Shown: in pieces, positions 20,171-29,430 of the stretch
Numbering within the stretch: the first letter of the stretch is position 1
How the letters are laid out: each line of letters opens with the position of its first letter
Assembly: GCA_027972325.1 (NCBI GenBank)
Contig: JAPMOS010000162.1
Span: 20,001-71,392 of the forward strand
Origin: Paratrimastix pyriformis
Lineage: Eukaryota; Preaxostyla; Paratrimastigidae
DNA: 51,392 bases
Direction: 5' to 3'
Notes under the pieces: generated by a model
What the model saw: the letters and a program-made list of their open reading frames with translations, nothing else
Told to the model about the DNA's origin: nothing
The model's database searches: none
Made by a program: the position numbers and the translations under genes

Positions 20171-21641
20171 AGTGCATTTGGTAGGTGCTGGACCTGGAGC
20201 TCCAACGAAACCTGGTCAGAATCTGTGGCAGTGGAATGCCCAGTGCAGCGGCTTTCGACGGGGCGGCTGAGCGAATTGAATGGGCACCCCACTGCAGGGG
20301 AATGCCTGCCACCGTCATCGTCGAACGCACGCAGTTCCGGATCCAGTCTGCCGAGATGGCTTTGCCCACCCTGCACTTCACTGAATTATCTCGTGGAAAG
20401 ACAAAGAAGGTGTCCGACACTGCCTGACCCGCAACCGCTGGTTCCGTCGGCCGCTTGGTCAGCCACTGTTTCATGGCGCAGTGTAGGCACAGTGGGTTGT
20501 CGGGAGCCCCGACCACCTGGACCCATCGAATCTTGGTGTTGTGTGTCTCCTTCGGACACACCTTCAGCCGAACTGAGTGCTCGCACCCCGGCTGGCCGAA
20601 CTCAAAGCGTGAGTCGGAAAAAGAGATCGAGGTTGTGTCCATGACCCTCAACCCCGCGATCTCCAACAAGCTGGCGACTTTACCAATGAGCCGATTTTGG
20701 TCAAGGGTCGCATTGTCAGCCCATTCCCCCTCGAGCAATTTCAAGAGGTCTGCTAGGTCCCAGATCGGACCGAGGTCTTTGCCCCCAGCCGGTTTGTCCT
20801 TCCCGATGCCGGTGACGACTTGTTTCACCAGTTTGCCTTCCGGGGATAGAGGGTGGCCACTCATGGTGAAGTACATGGACAGTGCTGAGCGACGTGCCCC
20901 TGCCGAGCCCGAGCTGAGGTCCCTCTCCATGGCCTCATCCGCAATGAACGAGGCGACCTGGACCTCATTCTGGTCGGTCGCCTCCGTGATCGGAGCCAGG
21001 TCTTTGAGCGCGCACCACTCTTCATAGCGGCGAATGATGTGTGAGTATTTCTTCGAGGTTTTCTCTGCCAATGACCTCTGAATGAAATAACCTGCCGCTG
21101 CCGACAGCTCCGGATGCTTAGGGGCCCAAGCAGGAGCCTCATCTGAGAGCTTTTTCCGGGCTGTGGGTGTGGGTGTCGCGCGTCCTGGGGCAGGACCTTT
21201 CTTGCCCGGGCGGAACAGAGTTCCGTCCACGGGTGTCCCCGCGGCGTTCTGGGCATCACAGGCCCCGCTCGTGGGTGCTTCCGACCGACCCGGGGGGTTT
21301 GTCACACAGGACTCCGGGTGGTGCGTCATGGGAGTGGGGGTGGTGGTGCTCTTTGAGCGCAGAGACGCTGCCAGCTCGGCTAAGGTCATGTCCTCTCCCG
21401 AGTCTGCGTCGACGTCTACAGCTCCCTGTCCCACTGTGGGATCAGGGGCTCGTTGCTCCCCCACCAGGCCTCCGGGTCGTCGAAGATCCGGTTGTTGTTG
21501 TTGTTGTGATACTATTTCGACTGCCAGTAACTGCGCGCAAAACACAGAAAACTGAAACAGAGGAAAATCCGTTAATCCGGTCGAAACCGGCGGGTAACAT
21601 GCCGACCTAAACCCCTTCAGGGGTAGGCGTACAGACGGCAT
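20046..21641 (-). CDS. Tyrosine recombinase, 531 aa
   Basis: The product cuts and rejoins DNA through a catalytic tyrosine. Residues 1-185 are low-complexity (a QQQQQ run near 46-50, then Pro/Thr/Ser-rich). Residues 188-280 form the helical core-binding domain (LAEKTSKKYSHIIRRYEEW, then SAGARRSALSMYF). Residues 285-491 are the catalytic domain: Arg332 in EIAGLRVMD, a probable beta-hairpin Lys370 in NTKIRW, His454 and Arg457 in HSIR, Trp480 in RFRW, and Tyr487 in SSTYQMHY. The R-K-HxxR-W-Y set thus looks complete. Two Cys plus a following His (LCLHC near 385) may bind metal. The frame is uninterrupted. The start is unsure: the ATG at 21641 is the furthest upstream, but CTCTGTTTCAG near 21550-21565 could be a 3' splice site, and Met86 is a possible internal start. 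A YR alone, without RT, fits Crypton-like elements; a host-domesticated YR is possible. Confidence 0.85.
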   Translation of the reverse strand: MPSVRLPLKGFRSACYPPVSTGLTDFPLFQFSVFCAQLLAVEIVSQQQQQPDLRRPGGLVGEQRAPDPTVGQGAVDVDADSGEDMTLAELAASLRSKSTTTPTPMTHHPESCVTNPPGRSEAPTSGACDAQNAAGTPVDGTLFRPGKKGPAPGRATPTPTARKKLSDEAPAWAPKHPELSAAAGYFIQRSLAEKTSKKYSHIIRRYEEWCALKDLAPITEATDQNEVQVASFIADEAMERDLSSGSAGARRSALSMYFTMSGHPLSPEGKLVKQVVTGIGKDKPAGGKDLGPIWDLADLLKLLEGEWADNATLDQNRLIGKVASLLEIAGLRVMDTTSISFSDSRFEFGQPGCEHSVRLKVCPKETHNTKIRWVQVVGAPDNPLCLHCAMKQWLTKRPTEPAVAGQAVSDTFFVFPRDNSVKCRVGKAISADWIRNCVRSTMTVAGIPLQWGAHSIRSAAPSKAAALGIPLPQILTRFRWSSRSSTYQMHYGMDTGCRWPLDPRAGTLDTNSRGDDSTWRAKQHSLPAHRP

Positions 21642-21819
21642 GGCGGGAAGGAGAGAGACTGGAATATCGCCGAGAAACAGAATCGTTCAAACACTTGAGC
21701 AATCAAAAGGAACATCAAAAGAAAGAACGGGCCAGTAGGGGGACAAAGGGATCCAACACTGAGACACGGGACAAGAAGAACAAAAAAAAAGGGGGGGGCG
21801 AAGGATGCAAAAGAGACAG

Positions 21820-22902
21820 TTAGAACGAAAAATATTCCCGAACCCAGCCTGTGGGGGCGGCGGAACCCATCCACCATGACCTACCACCTCGGTAGGACAG
21901 GCGTACTGGGCCCCTGATCCACCATCCCCATTCTCGTAGCTCCCTTCCCAAATGCCCACGGTTGGCAACAGGCGAGAGGTCGGAGTGGCTGATCTTCGGA
22001 GGCACGGCAGAAGCGGCATGGTCGGGCGTCGGGGTAGCACGAGCGGGCGCAGCAGGCACAGCAGACAATGGAGCCACACCAGCAGCAACAGAGACAACAA
22101 CCGGGGCAACAGCGGCAGCAACAGGAACCAGAACAGGGGCAGGGGCATGGGTAGGGGCAGGGGCAGGGGCAGGTGCAGGTGCAGGTGCAGGTGCAGGGGC
22201 AGGTGCAGGTGCAGGTGCTGTTGCTGTTGCCGGAGCATGAGCCGCAGTCGGAGCCGGAACAGGTGCCGGCTTGGCAAATGGATTCGCCAAGGTGAGAGGT
22301 GCTCTTGGGACAGCGGAAGAGGCAAACGGATTGCTGGAAGAAGGGGAACGGGCTCTCTCCTTCTTCCCCGCTGGACGATCGCCATCGATGATCGGGTGGC
22401 GAGTTCCACCTCCACCTCCAAGTTGCTTTGGACCACGGTACGTAGTCTCCCCAACAGATAGGAGGACTCGTTCTGGCGGTGTGCGGTGTTTGTCCACAGA
22501 CGAGCCGCGCGATGATTCTTGTGGCACGTGGCAGTCGAAAGTTCGCACATTCGATTGCTGGAACAATAAAGCCCCAAGAAGTTGGAAAATAAACTGGCTG
22601 ATCGCTTCAGGCTGCTTCTTCGGATTGTCCTCCAGCAGCATGTGCACCGTGCGTTCGATGATCTCATAGCGTGGGGCCCGGTGCTCATTGACGACCAATG
22701 AACTGAAGAGCTTCATAAGCTCCAAACGCATCCAAGGAGAGAGCTTGTCCAATGGAGCTGAAGAGGGGGACCACAGATGCCGACCCAACTCATCTTGAAG
22801 ATACTCTACCATAGGGTCGTCACGACTAAGGATCTCGGCGTGATCCATAATAAAGTTGGAATCGTCCTTACTGAGCTCGTCATGCTCAGTTGCGATCTCC
22901 AT
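21820..22902 (-). CDS. 360-aa protein of unknown function, Ala/Pro-rich tail
   Basis: The frame starts at an ATG in good context (GGCCATGG on the minus strand) at 22902 and ends at 21820, 178 bp before the recombinase ATG. Residues 1-118 look like a folded helical domain (MVEYLQDELGRHLW, PWMRLELMKLFSSLV, EAISQFIFQLLGALL). Residues 120-210 are basic, Ser/Pro-rich and disordered, with two NPF tripeptides (about 191 and 207). Residues about 228-250 are a perfect Ala-Pro repeat encoded by a 6-bp minisatellite (GCAGGT/GCAGGG on the plus strand, about 22140-22220). The C-terminus is Trp/Arg-rich (REWGWWIRGPVR). I do not recognise a family. The same orientation and tight spacing suggest co-expression with the recombinase, perhaps as an accessory or structural protein. 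Confidence 0.6.
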   Translation of the reverse strand: MEIATEHDELSKDDSNFIMDHAEILSRDDPMVEYLQDELGRHLWSPSSAPLDKLSPWMRLELMKLFSSLVVNEHRAPRYEIIERTVHMLLEDNPKKQPEAISQFIFQLLGALLFQQSNVRTFDCHVPQESSRGSSVDKHRTPPERVLLSVGETTYRGPKQLGGGGGTRHPIIDGDRPAGKKERARSPSSSNPFASSAVPRAPLTLANPFAKPAPVPAPTAAHAPATATAPAPAPAPAPAPAPAPAPAPAPTHAPAPVLVPVAAAVAPVVVSVAAGVAPLSAVPAAPARATPTPDHAASAVPPKISHSDLSPVANRGHLGRELREWGWWIRGPVRLSYRGGRSWWMGSAAPTGWVREYFSF

Positions 22903-23212
22903 GGCCAGAAACGGGCGGAACGCGGAGCAAAGGGAACGTGTAACGCCGAGACTTCAACCGGGGGGGAATCGAAGATCCGGGCTGGACCCATGGGGTGCAG
23001 CTGTCGGTCCTGGAACTTCTGGACGAGGGTGAGATCCGGATTGGTGAGTGTCTGCCAACCCCACTCGAGGTGTGCCCTGGCTTGCCGGACTGGGTCCCCC
23101 GACACCTGTGTCACACAACACTCCCAGTGTGGGGGCCCAATTCCCTTGAGGTTGCGTGTCGTGCCTGCCAGGAATGTGTTCTCCTGCCGTGGTAGGGTCA
23201 GGGGTGGTGCCA
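22903..23212. other. Edge of the YR segment, possible coding remnant
   Basis: Both strands have frames here that read like protein: plus strand LELLDEGEIRIGECLP and CRACQECVLL; minus strand AHLEWGWQTLTNPDLTL. They cannot both be real, and neither has a convincing start or match. A CTGTGTCACACAACAC stretch near 23107 resembles the palindromic motif at the opposite end of the segment. Confidence 0.35.
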
Positions 23213-23367
23213 TGGTGGGATAGCCGAGTAATCTCTTCCCCAAACAAACCCAAACCAAGAAAGAGTGAACACTTGCACAGCAAGCACGCAAAACGGCACT
23301 GACATCCAAAAATTTTATCAAAAGAATTTGACATGTCATGTCAGTGCCGGCAGTCGACTCGTCCTTT
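23213..23367 (+). repeat. Hairpin module, half (B tip plus C1 flank)
   Basis: TGGTGGGATAGCC begins exactly where the YR segment stops. GAGTAATCTCTT, the 3' outer arm and C1 (with its inverted repeat) follow, to about 23367. It mirrors 17435-17589. Confidence 0.88.
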
Positions 23368-24170
23368 AAGCATAAGCCCATTCGGACGACGACACGCCAG
23401 CCACCGACGCAGAGTACGGTGGGAAGGGAGTCAGTACCGCGCAACGCAGTAAAACAATCCAGCTGGGAGTCACAGCTCCCGAAGGTTTCAAAGAAAACGA
23501 AGAAGAGAGATTCATGATCAACCATGCGAACCCCAAACATCTCCTCAAGCGGGTCGCGACCCGCCCCGGGGGGTGCACGTCTAGTCAGGGAAAGAGGAGG
23601 CTGGAGAAAACCCCGACGCACCGCTGTAACCGGTCAGCAAAAAACAGGTGGGAGAGGAGAAGCCACAAATAAAAGGAGGGGCGAAACCTGCAAAGGCCCC
23701 GAAGGTACCGAGTCTTCCCGTACCCGGCACCCTCCTTAGGGAGTCCTTCCCTCAACGGGTCGGACTCCCCGCATAAAACAAGAAGATCGGACAAAACAGC
23801 GAGAGGACTCGTTGTCCGGCATGAGGCACGCGTCGAGAAAAACGCAGAGCACGACGGAGCCGCGACAGGCACCTTGCCTCGCAGATCCCAGGAGGGTTCT
23901 CCGACCCCGTGCTCGCGGCCTCTTCGTCACCAGTCGCCGACCGACGCCGATGAAGAGGTGGAGGCACCCTTGCCGTGTGGGCGTCAAGTTCTGTAAAAGA
24001 ACAAGCCCCCCACCAAAAAGCCAAACCCCAAAGGGAGAGAGAGCACAAAAGGTGACGTATCGATCGCCACTTCAGAGTGCTCAACCAATATCCCTCCCGC
24101 GAGAGGGAGGTGTGTGGTGGAGTGATCGGGGGTGGTTCACGGGGACAACGACCACGATGAAATCACATGA
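23368..24170 (-). repeat. S block of the right arm, inner part
   Basis: This is the inverse of 16634-17434 with small indels (for example a 12-bp loss near 23826). It is cut at AATCACATGA (24170) by the DIRS element and resumes at 30872. Apparent basic frames on either strand are shadows of repeat DNA. Confidence 0.8.
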
Positions 24171-24224
24171 CTATCCATCGTAAGACTCAGGATAGCAGCC
24201 GACAGCCTCCGTCTTCGGCAGTCT

Positions 24225-24808
24225 AGGTGCTATATCTCCTTGTTCTTCATGATAAACACCACACAATGCAGAAAAAAGTCACAAGTCAAACCCAGGTGAA
24301 AGCACTTGGAAACATCTCAAAAAAGTGTCCTGGGTGGAGAACCGGTCAGGATGGACATGGGTCGACCGGTGGTCGATAGGGTTGGTTCGACCGAAAAAAA
24401 ACCAATCCTAAAATAAAAATCGTATGGTCACGACGGGCAGCGTGTCCAATACGTGTCCATAAATCACAACAAAAATCGGAGAGAGAGGTCAAAGGGAGCC
24501 AAGAACATCGGGCGAAAAGAAAAAATTTAACACGCATCGGAAGGGGTGAGATTCGGGGTTAACGGCCCGAGATTCGGCAAATCTCCGATCTCCGAAAACC
24601 GTTAAGGTGATTGCGGGCCAACGGTCCATGATCGAACCGTGAAGTGACCCCGATTTGGGCTCCGGAAGGGGTCCCAAGAGAGGGTAAAAAAGCACGGATG
24701 TCGAAATCACAACAGAGCAAAAGTTGAAAAAATCAGATCTGAAATTTCCCGCCCAATTCCAGTACTTAAGGGGGCGCCCCGGACCAGCACAGTGCCTTCG
24801 TTTTTTCG
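24225..24808 (+). repeat. DIRS left inverted terminal repeat
   Basis: It begins AGGTGCTATATCTCC and is the reverse complement of 30263-30842. Short frames predicted inside it occur with identical sequence in both repeats, which shows how alike they are. The outer 54 bases (24171-24224) are not part of the inverted repeat but are copied in the internal complementary region. Confidence 0.92.
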
Positions 24809-24866
24809 TGGTGAACACCCGTTTTTTCAAGGACTACCGACCGAACAACAACGAAACTCTACTCCA

Positions 24867-26446
24867 ATGGCCTCTACTCATCGACTCCAAGACCCTCCGA
24901 TGCCCAAGATCAACATCAAGGTTCCAACTCCTGGGACACCCAATCCGACCCCCAACGGCTCTTCGAGTGGCTCTTCGAGTGCCGTTTCGGCGGGAAGGGG
25001 CACTCGCGGCCCGGGCTCGACCTTCTTGGACCGGCTGATGGTTACGGATGCCCGCGTGTCAGGGGCGGCTCCCGGTGGCCCGGCAAGCCCGGCGCAGGCC
25101 CTACAGGCGGCTGCGGCTGTCCACAAGGCTGCTTCCGCCGCGCAGGCCGCGTCCGGCCTGGCCACCGCGACCGCTCCGCTACCATCCCAGGACCTCGACG
25201 ACGACGGTGCCGCCCAGAGCGGGCCCGAGGGGACCGTCCCGCTGCCCCCCGCGCCCCCTGTGCCCACCCCGGCCCTGCAGAATCACTCTGCCGTCACCCC
25301 CCAGCCCCAGGAAGGCCTCGACCTCTACATCCGGCGCGTGATGGAGGCCTCGCTGGGGGACTTTCTCGAGCAGCAGCGGGCCTTGCTCGTGGCCGCAGCT
25401 GCTGCCTCCGCGGCCTTGCCTTCCGCTCAGGAGGCCGGCCTTGCTGCCCGCGGTGCTGCTGGTGCCCCCCCGGGTGCCGGTGGTGCCGCCGCCGTGCCGG
25501 CCGCGGATGAGCCTGCTCCGCTCTCGTTTTTCGGCCCGACCAGGCCACTGCAACCAACGTTCCGTCCAACCAAGTCCCAGCCGCCGCAGCCTTCCGGCGG
25601 CTCGCCCGGGCTGCTCCCGGTCCCTTTCCGGGGGAGGCCGACCCGCCCAGCGGCGACGATGATGCCGCCGGCGCCGAGGGCGAATTTGCGGACGAGGACG
25701 ACGCTGCCGCCGCCGGCGACGAGGATGAGCTCCGGCACGCAGCCGACCCGCAGCAGCAGCCTGGCGACCGCGAGGCCTCTGACAGGCTCGCACTGGAGCG
25801 CGCCCGGGCATTTGTCCGGGGCGTTGCCGTGCCCAGCGACTTTCCCCAGCTCGGCTCCGTCACGGGCCTTGCCCGCGAGTCCAGGGCTGAATTCCGCTTT
25901 CTCCAGCGCCTTCACCGGGAATCGCTCAACCTTGAGCGGCTGGCGCGCCTGCCCTGCACCGAGGAGGACTTGCGCGCCGCCCTCTTGCTTTGCTCGCTCC
26001 ATTGCCTCCGCCATCGTGGACCGCAAGCGGCTCGCCTGGGTGCACACAGCACTTGCCCCGACGTGGCCCGCATGTACGAGTATGTCCGCACCGCTCCCGA
26101 GGTCGCCACGGGCCAGAACCTCCAGCAGCTCGACTTCGCCATCCGCCTCGCTCAGGGCATGCGCGCCCTGCCCGGCCAGCAGCAGCAGCAACGCGGCGGC
26201 CAGGCTGGCGGGCGTCGCATGGGCGGGGGCCGCGATCGCGACTTCCGCTCGTCGGGTGGCCGCGGCGGCTTCGGCGGGCGCAGCTCTGGCGGCGGGTTTG
26301 GCCGAGGCGGCGACCGGTTCAACGACTTTGCCCAGCGCCAGCAGCGCAGCTTCCCGCAGCGGCGCCGCTTCGACAATGGTGGCGGCAACAACGGCTCCGC
26401 CGGCGGGCGCCAGCAGGCGCAGTCGGGCGGCGCCGGCGAGCAGTAA
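24867..26446 (+). CDS. DIRS gag-like region
   Basis: The first ATG after the left terminal repeat is at 24867. The region encodes an Ala/Pro/Gly-rich N-terminal part, a helical middle with motifs such as RRVMEASLGDFLEQ, FRFLQRLHRESLNLERL and PDVARMYEYVR, and a C-terminal RGG/Gln-rich tail (GGGRDRDFRSSGGRGG) of the kind that binds nucleic acid. In DIRS elements the first ORF occupies this position and is thought to act as a structural or nucleocapsid-like protein. The boundaries are approximate, and I treat it as part of the element fossil without reading across frames. Confidence 0.65.
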
Positions 26447-26589
26447 CGGCGCGCAGAGCCCGCGCGCCGCGGCAGCAACGGGGTCCGCCTTCTCCACCAC
26501 CATCACCGCCGCCCTCCCCGCTGCCGCCGCCACGGTGCGACCATCCCCCGCTCGGGCCGGCCGCATCTCCACCACCACCACCACCACCA

Positions 26590-28536
26590 CCAGCTCGCTT
26601 CAGCACTGGGCGTCCCTCCCTCCCGCCCTTCCGGGCCTTCTGGGAGGTGCATTTCCACTTGCCCCGCCCCGTGCACAACTGGCTCCTGCACGGCTTCCGC
26701 ATCCCGCTCCTCTGCAAGCCGTGCAGCTCCCATTTGCCCAACTACGTGCACCCCGAGCACGCCTCCTTCGTCGACCAGGAGGTGGCTCGCCTCCTCGAGA
26801 CGGGCGCGATCCGACCCGTCCAGGCGCCGCCGCACAACATCTCCCCGCTGACGTGCGCGCCCAAGAAGAACGGCAAGTTGAGGCTGTGCATCGACATGCG
26901 CTTCGTCAACTCCTTCGTCCAGGCGCCGGCCTTCAAGCTGGAGGACCTGACCACGCTGGCGCCCCTGCTGCGCGACGGGGACTACATCTCGACGGCGGAC
27001 CTCTCCGAGGGCTACCATCACCTGCGCATTCACCCCGACGACCAGCAGCTCTTGGGATTCGCCTGGCGGGGCCGCTACTACGTCTACACGGTTCTCCCGT
27101 TCGGCCTCTCCTGTGCCCCTTGGGCCTTTACCAAGTTTCTCAGGCCCCTCTGCGAGTACCTCCGGGGCCCCTCGTGCGGCCTGCGGATGCTCTCCTACAT
27201 CGACGACTTCATCGTGGCCAGTCGGCCGGCCGAGGCCGATCGCGAGTGGGCGCGCTTCGTGGCCGTGATGGAGCAGGCGGGCATGAACCTCAAGCTGGAG
27301 AAGTGCCATCCGCCCGCCCCGCGGCAGCAGTTCCTGGGGTACGAGGTCGAGACCGCTCCCCAGGTGCGCTACTGCGTGCCCGCCGAGAAGCGGCGCACCA
27401 TCCGGCACGAGATCGCCCGGCTGCTGCGCTGCTCGCGGCCCCACGTGCGCCGGGTGGCCCACGTGGCGGGCCTCTGCCTGTCCGTCTCGCGGGCCGTGGC
27501 GCCCGCCAAGTTTCTCCTGCGCAACGTCTACCGCGTGCGTGGTCGCAGCAGCCCCAACTGGCACTGCTGCGTGATGCTGGACGAACCGGCCCGGGGGGAC
27601 CTCCGCTGGTGGCTGGAGGGCCTCGAGGGCTGGAACGGTGCCTGTCCGCTCCCGGCGCCGGCCGATCTGACCTGCGCCACGGACGCCTCGGACATCGGCT
27701 GGGGGCCTGCTGGCTGGAGCGCAACGAGACAGCCCAGGGCCCCTGGACGGGCGTCATGCGCGAGACGCCCATCAACCAGCGCGAGAGCATGGCCGTGCTC
27801 AACGCCCTGCGCATCTGGGCCGCGACGCCGAGCCTGGCGGGGCCGCACGGTGCTCTTCCAGGTCGACAACGCGACGACGGTGGCCCACCTCAACGGGTTC
27901 GGCCGCCTCAACCAGGCCCTGGACGGGATCGCCCGGGCCATCCACGCCCTCGCAGCGCGCCACGGGATTACCCTGCAGGCCGAGCACGTGGCGGGCGTGA
28001 CGAATACCACGGCGGACCAGCTCTCGCGGGACTTCGACCGCAGCGACTGGATGCTCCACCCGGCGCTGTTCCGCTCGCTGGACCGGCTCTGGGGCCCGCA
28101 CTCGATCGACCGCATGGCCACCTTCGCGACGCGCCAGGTGCCCCGCTACGAGAGCCGCCACCGCGATGTGCAGTCCCTGCGCGCCGACACGTTTTCGGCC
28201 CGGTGGGAGCCCGGCGAGAACAGCTGGGTCAACCCCCCCTTTTCGCAGATCCACCGCGTCCTGCGCCACCTGCAGCACTCCGGGCCCGGCGTGGAGTGCA
28301 CCCTGCTGGCCCCGGTCTGGCCGAGCCAGCCCTGGTGGCCCCTGCTGCTGGCCCTGACGGTGGACTGGCCCGTGCTCCTGCCGCAGGACCCGCGGGCCTT
28401 CCGCCCGGCTGCTTCCGGCCACTCGGAGCCGACGAAGAACCTCAGCTGGCGCGTCTGCGCCTTCAGGATTTCTGGGCGGCCGGAGCGGCCCATTGGAGCG
28501 CCCAAGGTCGCCAGCTACTTGTCTCGGCTGCTGTAA
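26590..28536 (+). CDS. DIRS reverse transcriptase and RNase H region
   Basis: Reverse transcriptase motifs appear in order: KNGKLRLCIDMRFVN, YISTADLSEGYHHLRI, VLPFGLSCAPWAFTKFL, the active-site SYIDDFIV, and LKLEKCHPPAPRQQFLGYEV. An RNase H region follows, with LTCATDASDIGWG, VLFQVDNATTVAHLNGF and GVTNTTADQLSRDF. A C-terminal block with FSARWEPGENSWVNPPFSQI is characteristic of the DIRS group. Motif order and spacing fit a DIRS polymerase of ordinary length. The boundaries of the region are approximate. Confidence 0.85.
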   Translation, partial: PARFSTGRPSLPPFRAFWEVHFHLPRPVHNWLLHGFRIPLLCKPCSSHLPNYVHPEHASFVDQEVARLLETGAIRPVQAPPHNISPLTCAPKKNGKLRLCIDMRFVNSFVQAPAFKLEDLTTLAPLLRDGDYISTADLSEGYHHLRIHPDDQQLLGFAWRGRYYVYTVLPFGLSCAPWAFTKFLRPLCEYLRGPSCGLRMLSYIDDFIVASRPAEADREWARFVAVMEQAGMNLKLEKCHPPAPRQQFLGYEVETAPQVRYCVPAEKRRTIRHEIARLLRCSRPHVRRVAHVAGLCLSVSRAVAPAKFLLRNVYRVRGRSSPNWHCCVMLDEPARGDLRWWLEGLEGWNGACPLPAPADLTCATDASDIGWGPAGWSATRQPRAPGRASCARRPSTSARAWPCSTPCASGPRRRAWRGRTVLFQVDNATTVAHLNGFGRLNQALDGIARAIHALAARHGITLQAEHVAGVTNTTADQLSRDFDRSDWMLHPALFRSLDRLWGPHSIDRMATFATRQVPRYESRHRDVQSLRADTFSARWEPGENSWVNPPFSQIHRVLRHLQHSGPGVECTLLAPVWPSQPWWPLLLALTVDWPVLLPQDPRAFRPAASGHSEPTKNLSWRVCAFRISGRPERPIGAPKVASYLSRLL

Positions 28537-29430
28537 AGCCCACCACCGAGAAGAGCCTCACCAACCGGCTGCGTGCCCTGGCACGGTTCTGCGCCCGCCG
28601 GGGCATCCCGCTGGTGCCCATGCCCGTGAGCGCGCTGGCCGACTACACCGACGAGGCTACCCGGGCCAGCTGCCGGCCCCGGTCGACTCTGTCGCTCATC
28701 GCCACTGTGGTCAATCTGATTCACGACGCGCTTGGGGTGCCTTCCCCGGCGCGAGACCACCTTTACGGACGCCTGCGCAAGGCCATCCGTCTGCGCCGCA
28801 CCACGCAGCCCGTCCAGAAGGGGCTGCCCGTGCCGCCCACCCTGCTGGTGGAGCTCTTCCACCGGTGGGGCCCCAACGACGCGCTTCCGCTGGAGCGCCT
28901 CCGCGCCAAGCTGGTCGCCCTGCTGGCCTTCCTGGCGCTGCTTCGGCCCTCGGACGTGACCCTGCCGCCGGCCGCCGATCGGCTGGTGGTCTGCCTGCTG
29001 GGCTTCAAGAACGACTACACCGCCCAGGGCGCCTCCGTCACCATCTGGCGCGCCGCCGATGCGCTGCTCGACCCGGTGAGCTGCTACCAGTGCTGGCTCC
29101 GCCGCACGCGCGCCATGCGCCCCGACCCGCCCGGACCGTCGCGGGTCGTTATCCAGCTGCGCCGCCCCTACGAGGGCGTCAAGCCGGCCACCATCAGCCA
29201 CATCCTCAACGAGGTCATCGTCGCCGGCGGGGGCGATCGCTCGCTCCTCTCGGCCCGCGGCTTCCGCCGTGGCGGGGCCAGCTGGGCCATTGCGCGCGAG
29301 GTCATGCCCGACAAGATCCTGCACCTGGGCCGCTGGGCTTCGGCCAAAGTGTTTGCGCAGCATTACGTGCAGACGGGCGTCGACAGCAACTTCACCGACC
29401 TGATGTTCGCCCCGGCGCCGCCGCCGCCGC
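28537..29430 (+). CDS. DIRS tyrosine recombinase region
   Basis: A second, unrelated-looking YR in the window. The core-binding part starts with EKSLTNRLRALARFC. The catalytic part contains LLAFLALLRPSDVTL, GFRRGGASWAIA and LGRWASAKVFAQHYVQ. The region overlaps the polymerase region at its 5' edge, as is usual in DIRS elements. In this family the recombinase integrates a circular DNA intermediate without duplicating the target, which agrees with the clean insertion seen here. A Pro/Ala-rich, low-complexity tail follows to about 29780. Confidence 0.8.

Larger units (their letters stand above)
17590..23212 (-). mobile_element. YR-bearing segment between inverted half-modules (Crypton-like candidate)
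   Basis: A 5.6-kb segment absent from the arms and bounded on both sides by TGGTGGGATAG tips pointing outward. It contains three minus-strand frames in the order 360-aa protein, 531-aa tyrosine recombinase, 274-aa protein. Downstream of them are a cluster of short palindromic motifs, a GGGT microsatellite and a copied S fragment. A YR without reverse transcriptase points to a Crypton-like DNA transposon or a related YR element. Whether the segment itself is the mobile unit, or smaller ends lie inside it, cannot be settled by eye. Confidence 0.6.

Noticed and set aside
24792-24866. An earlier, GTG-initiated start for the DIRS gag-like region
   Set aside because: It lies inside or at the edge of the terminal repeat. 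The first ATG, at 24867, lies just inside it and is the conventional choice.
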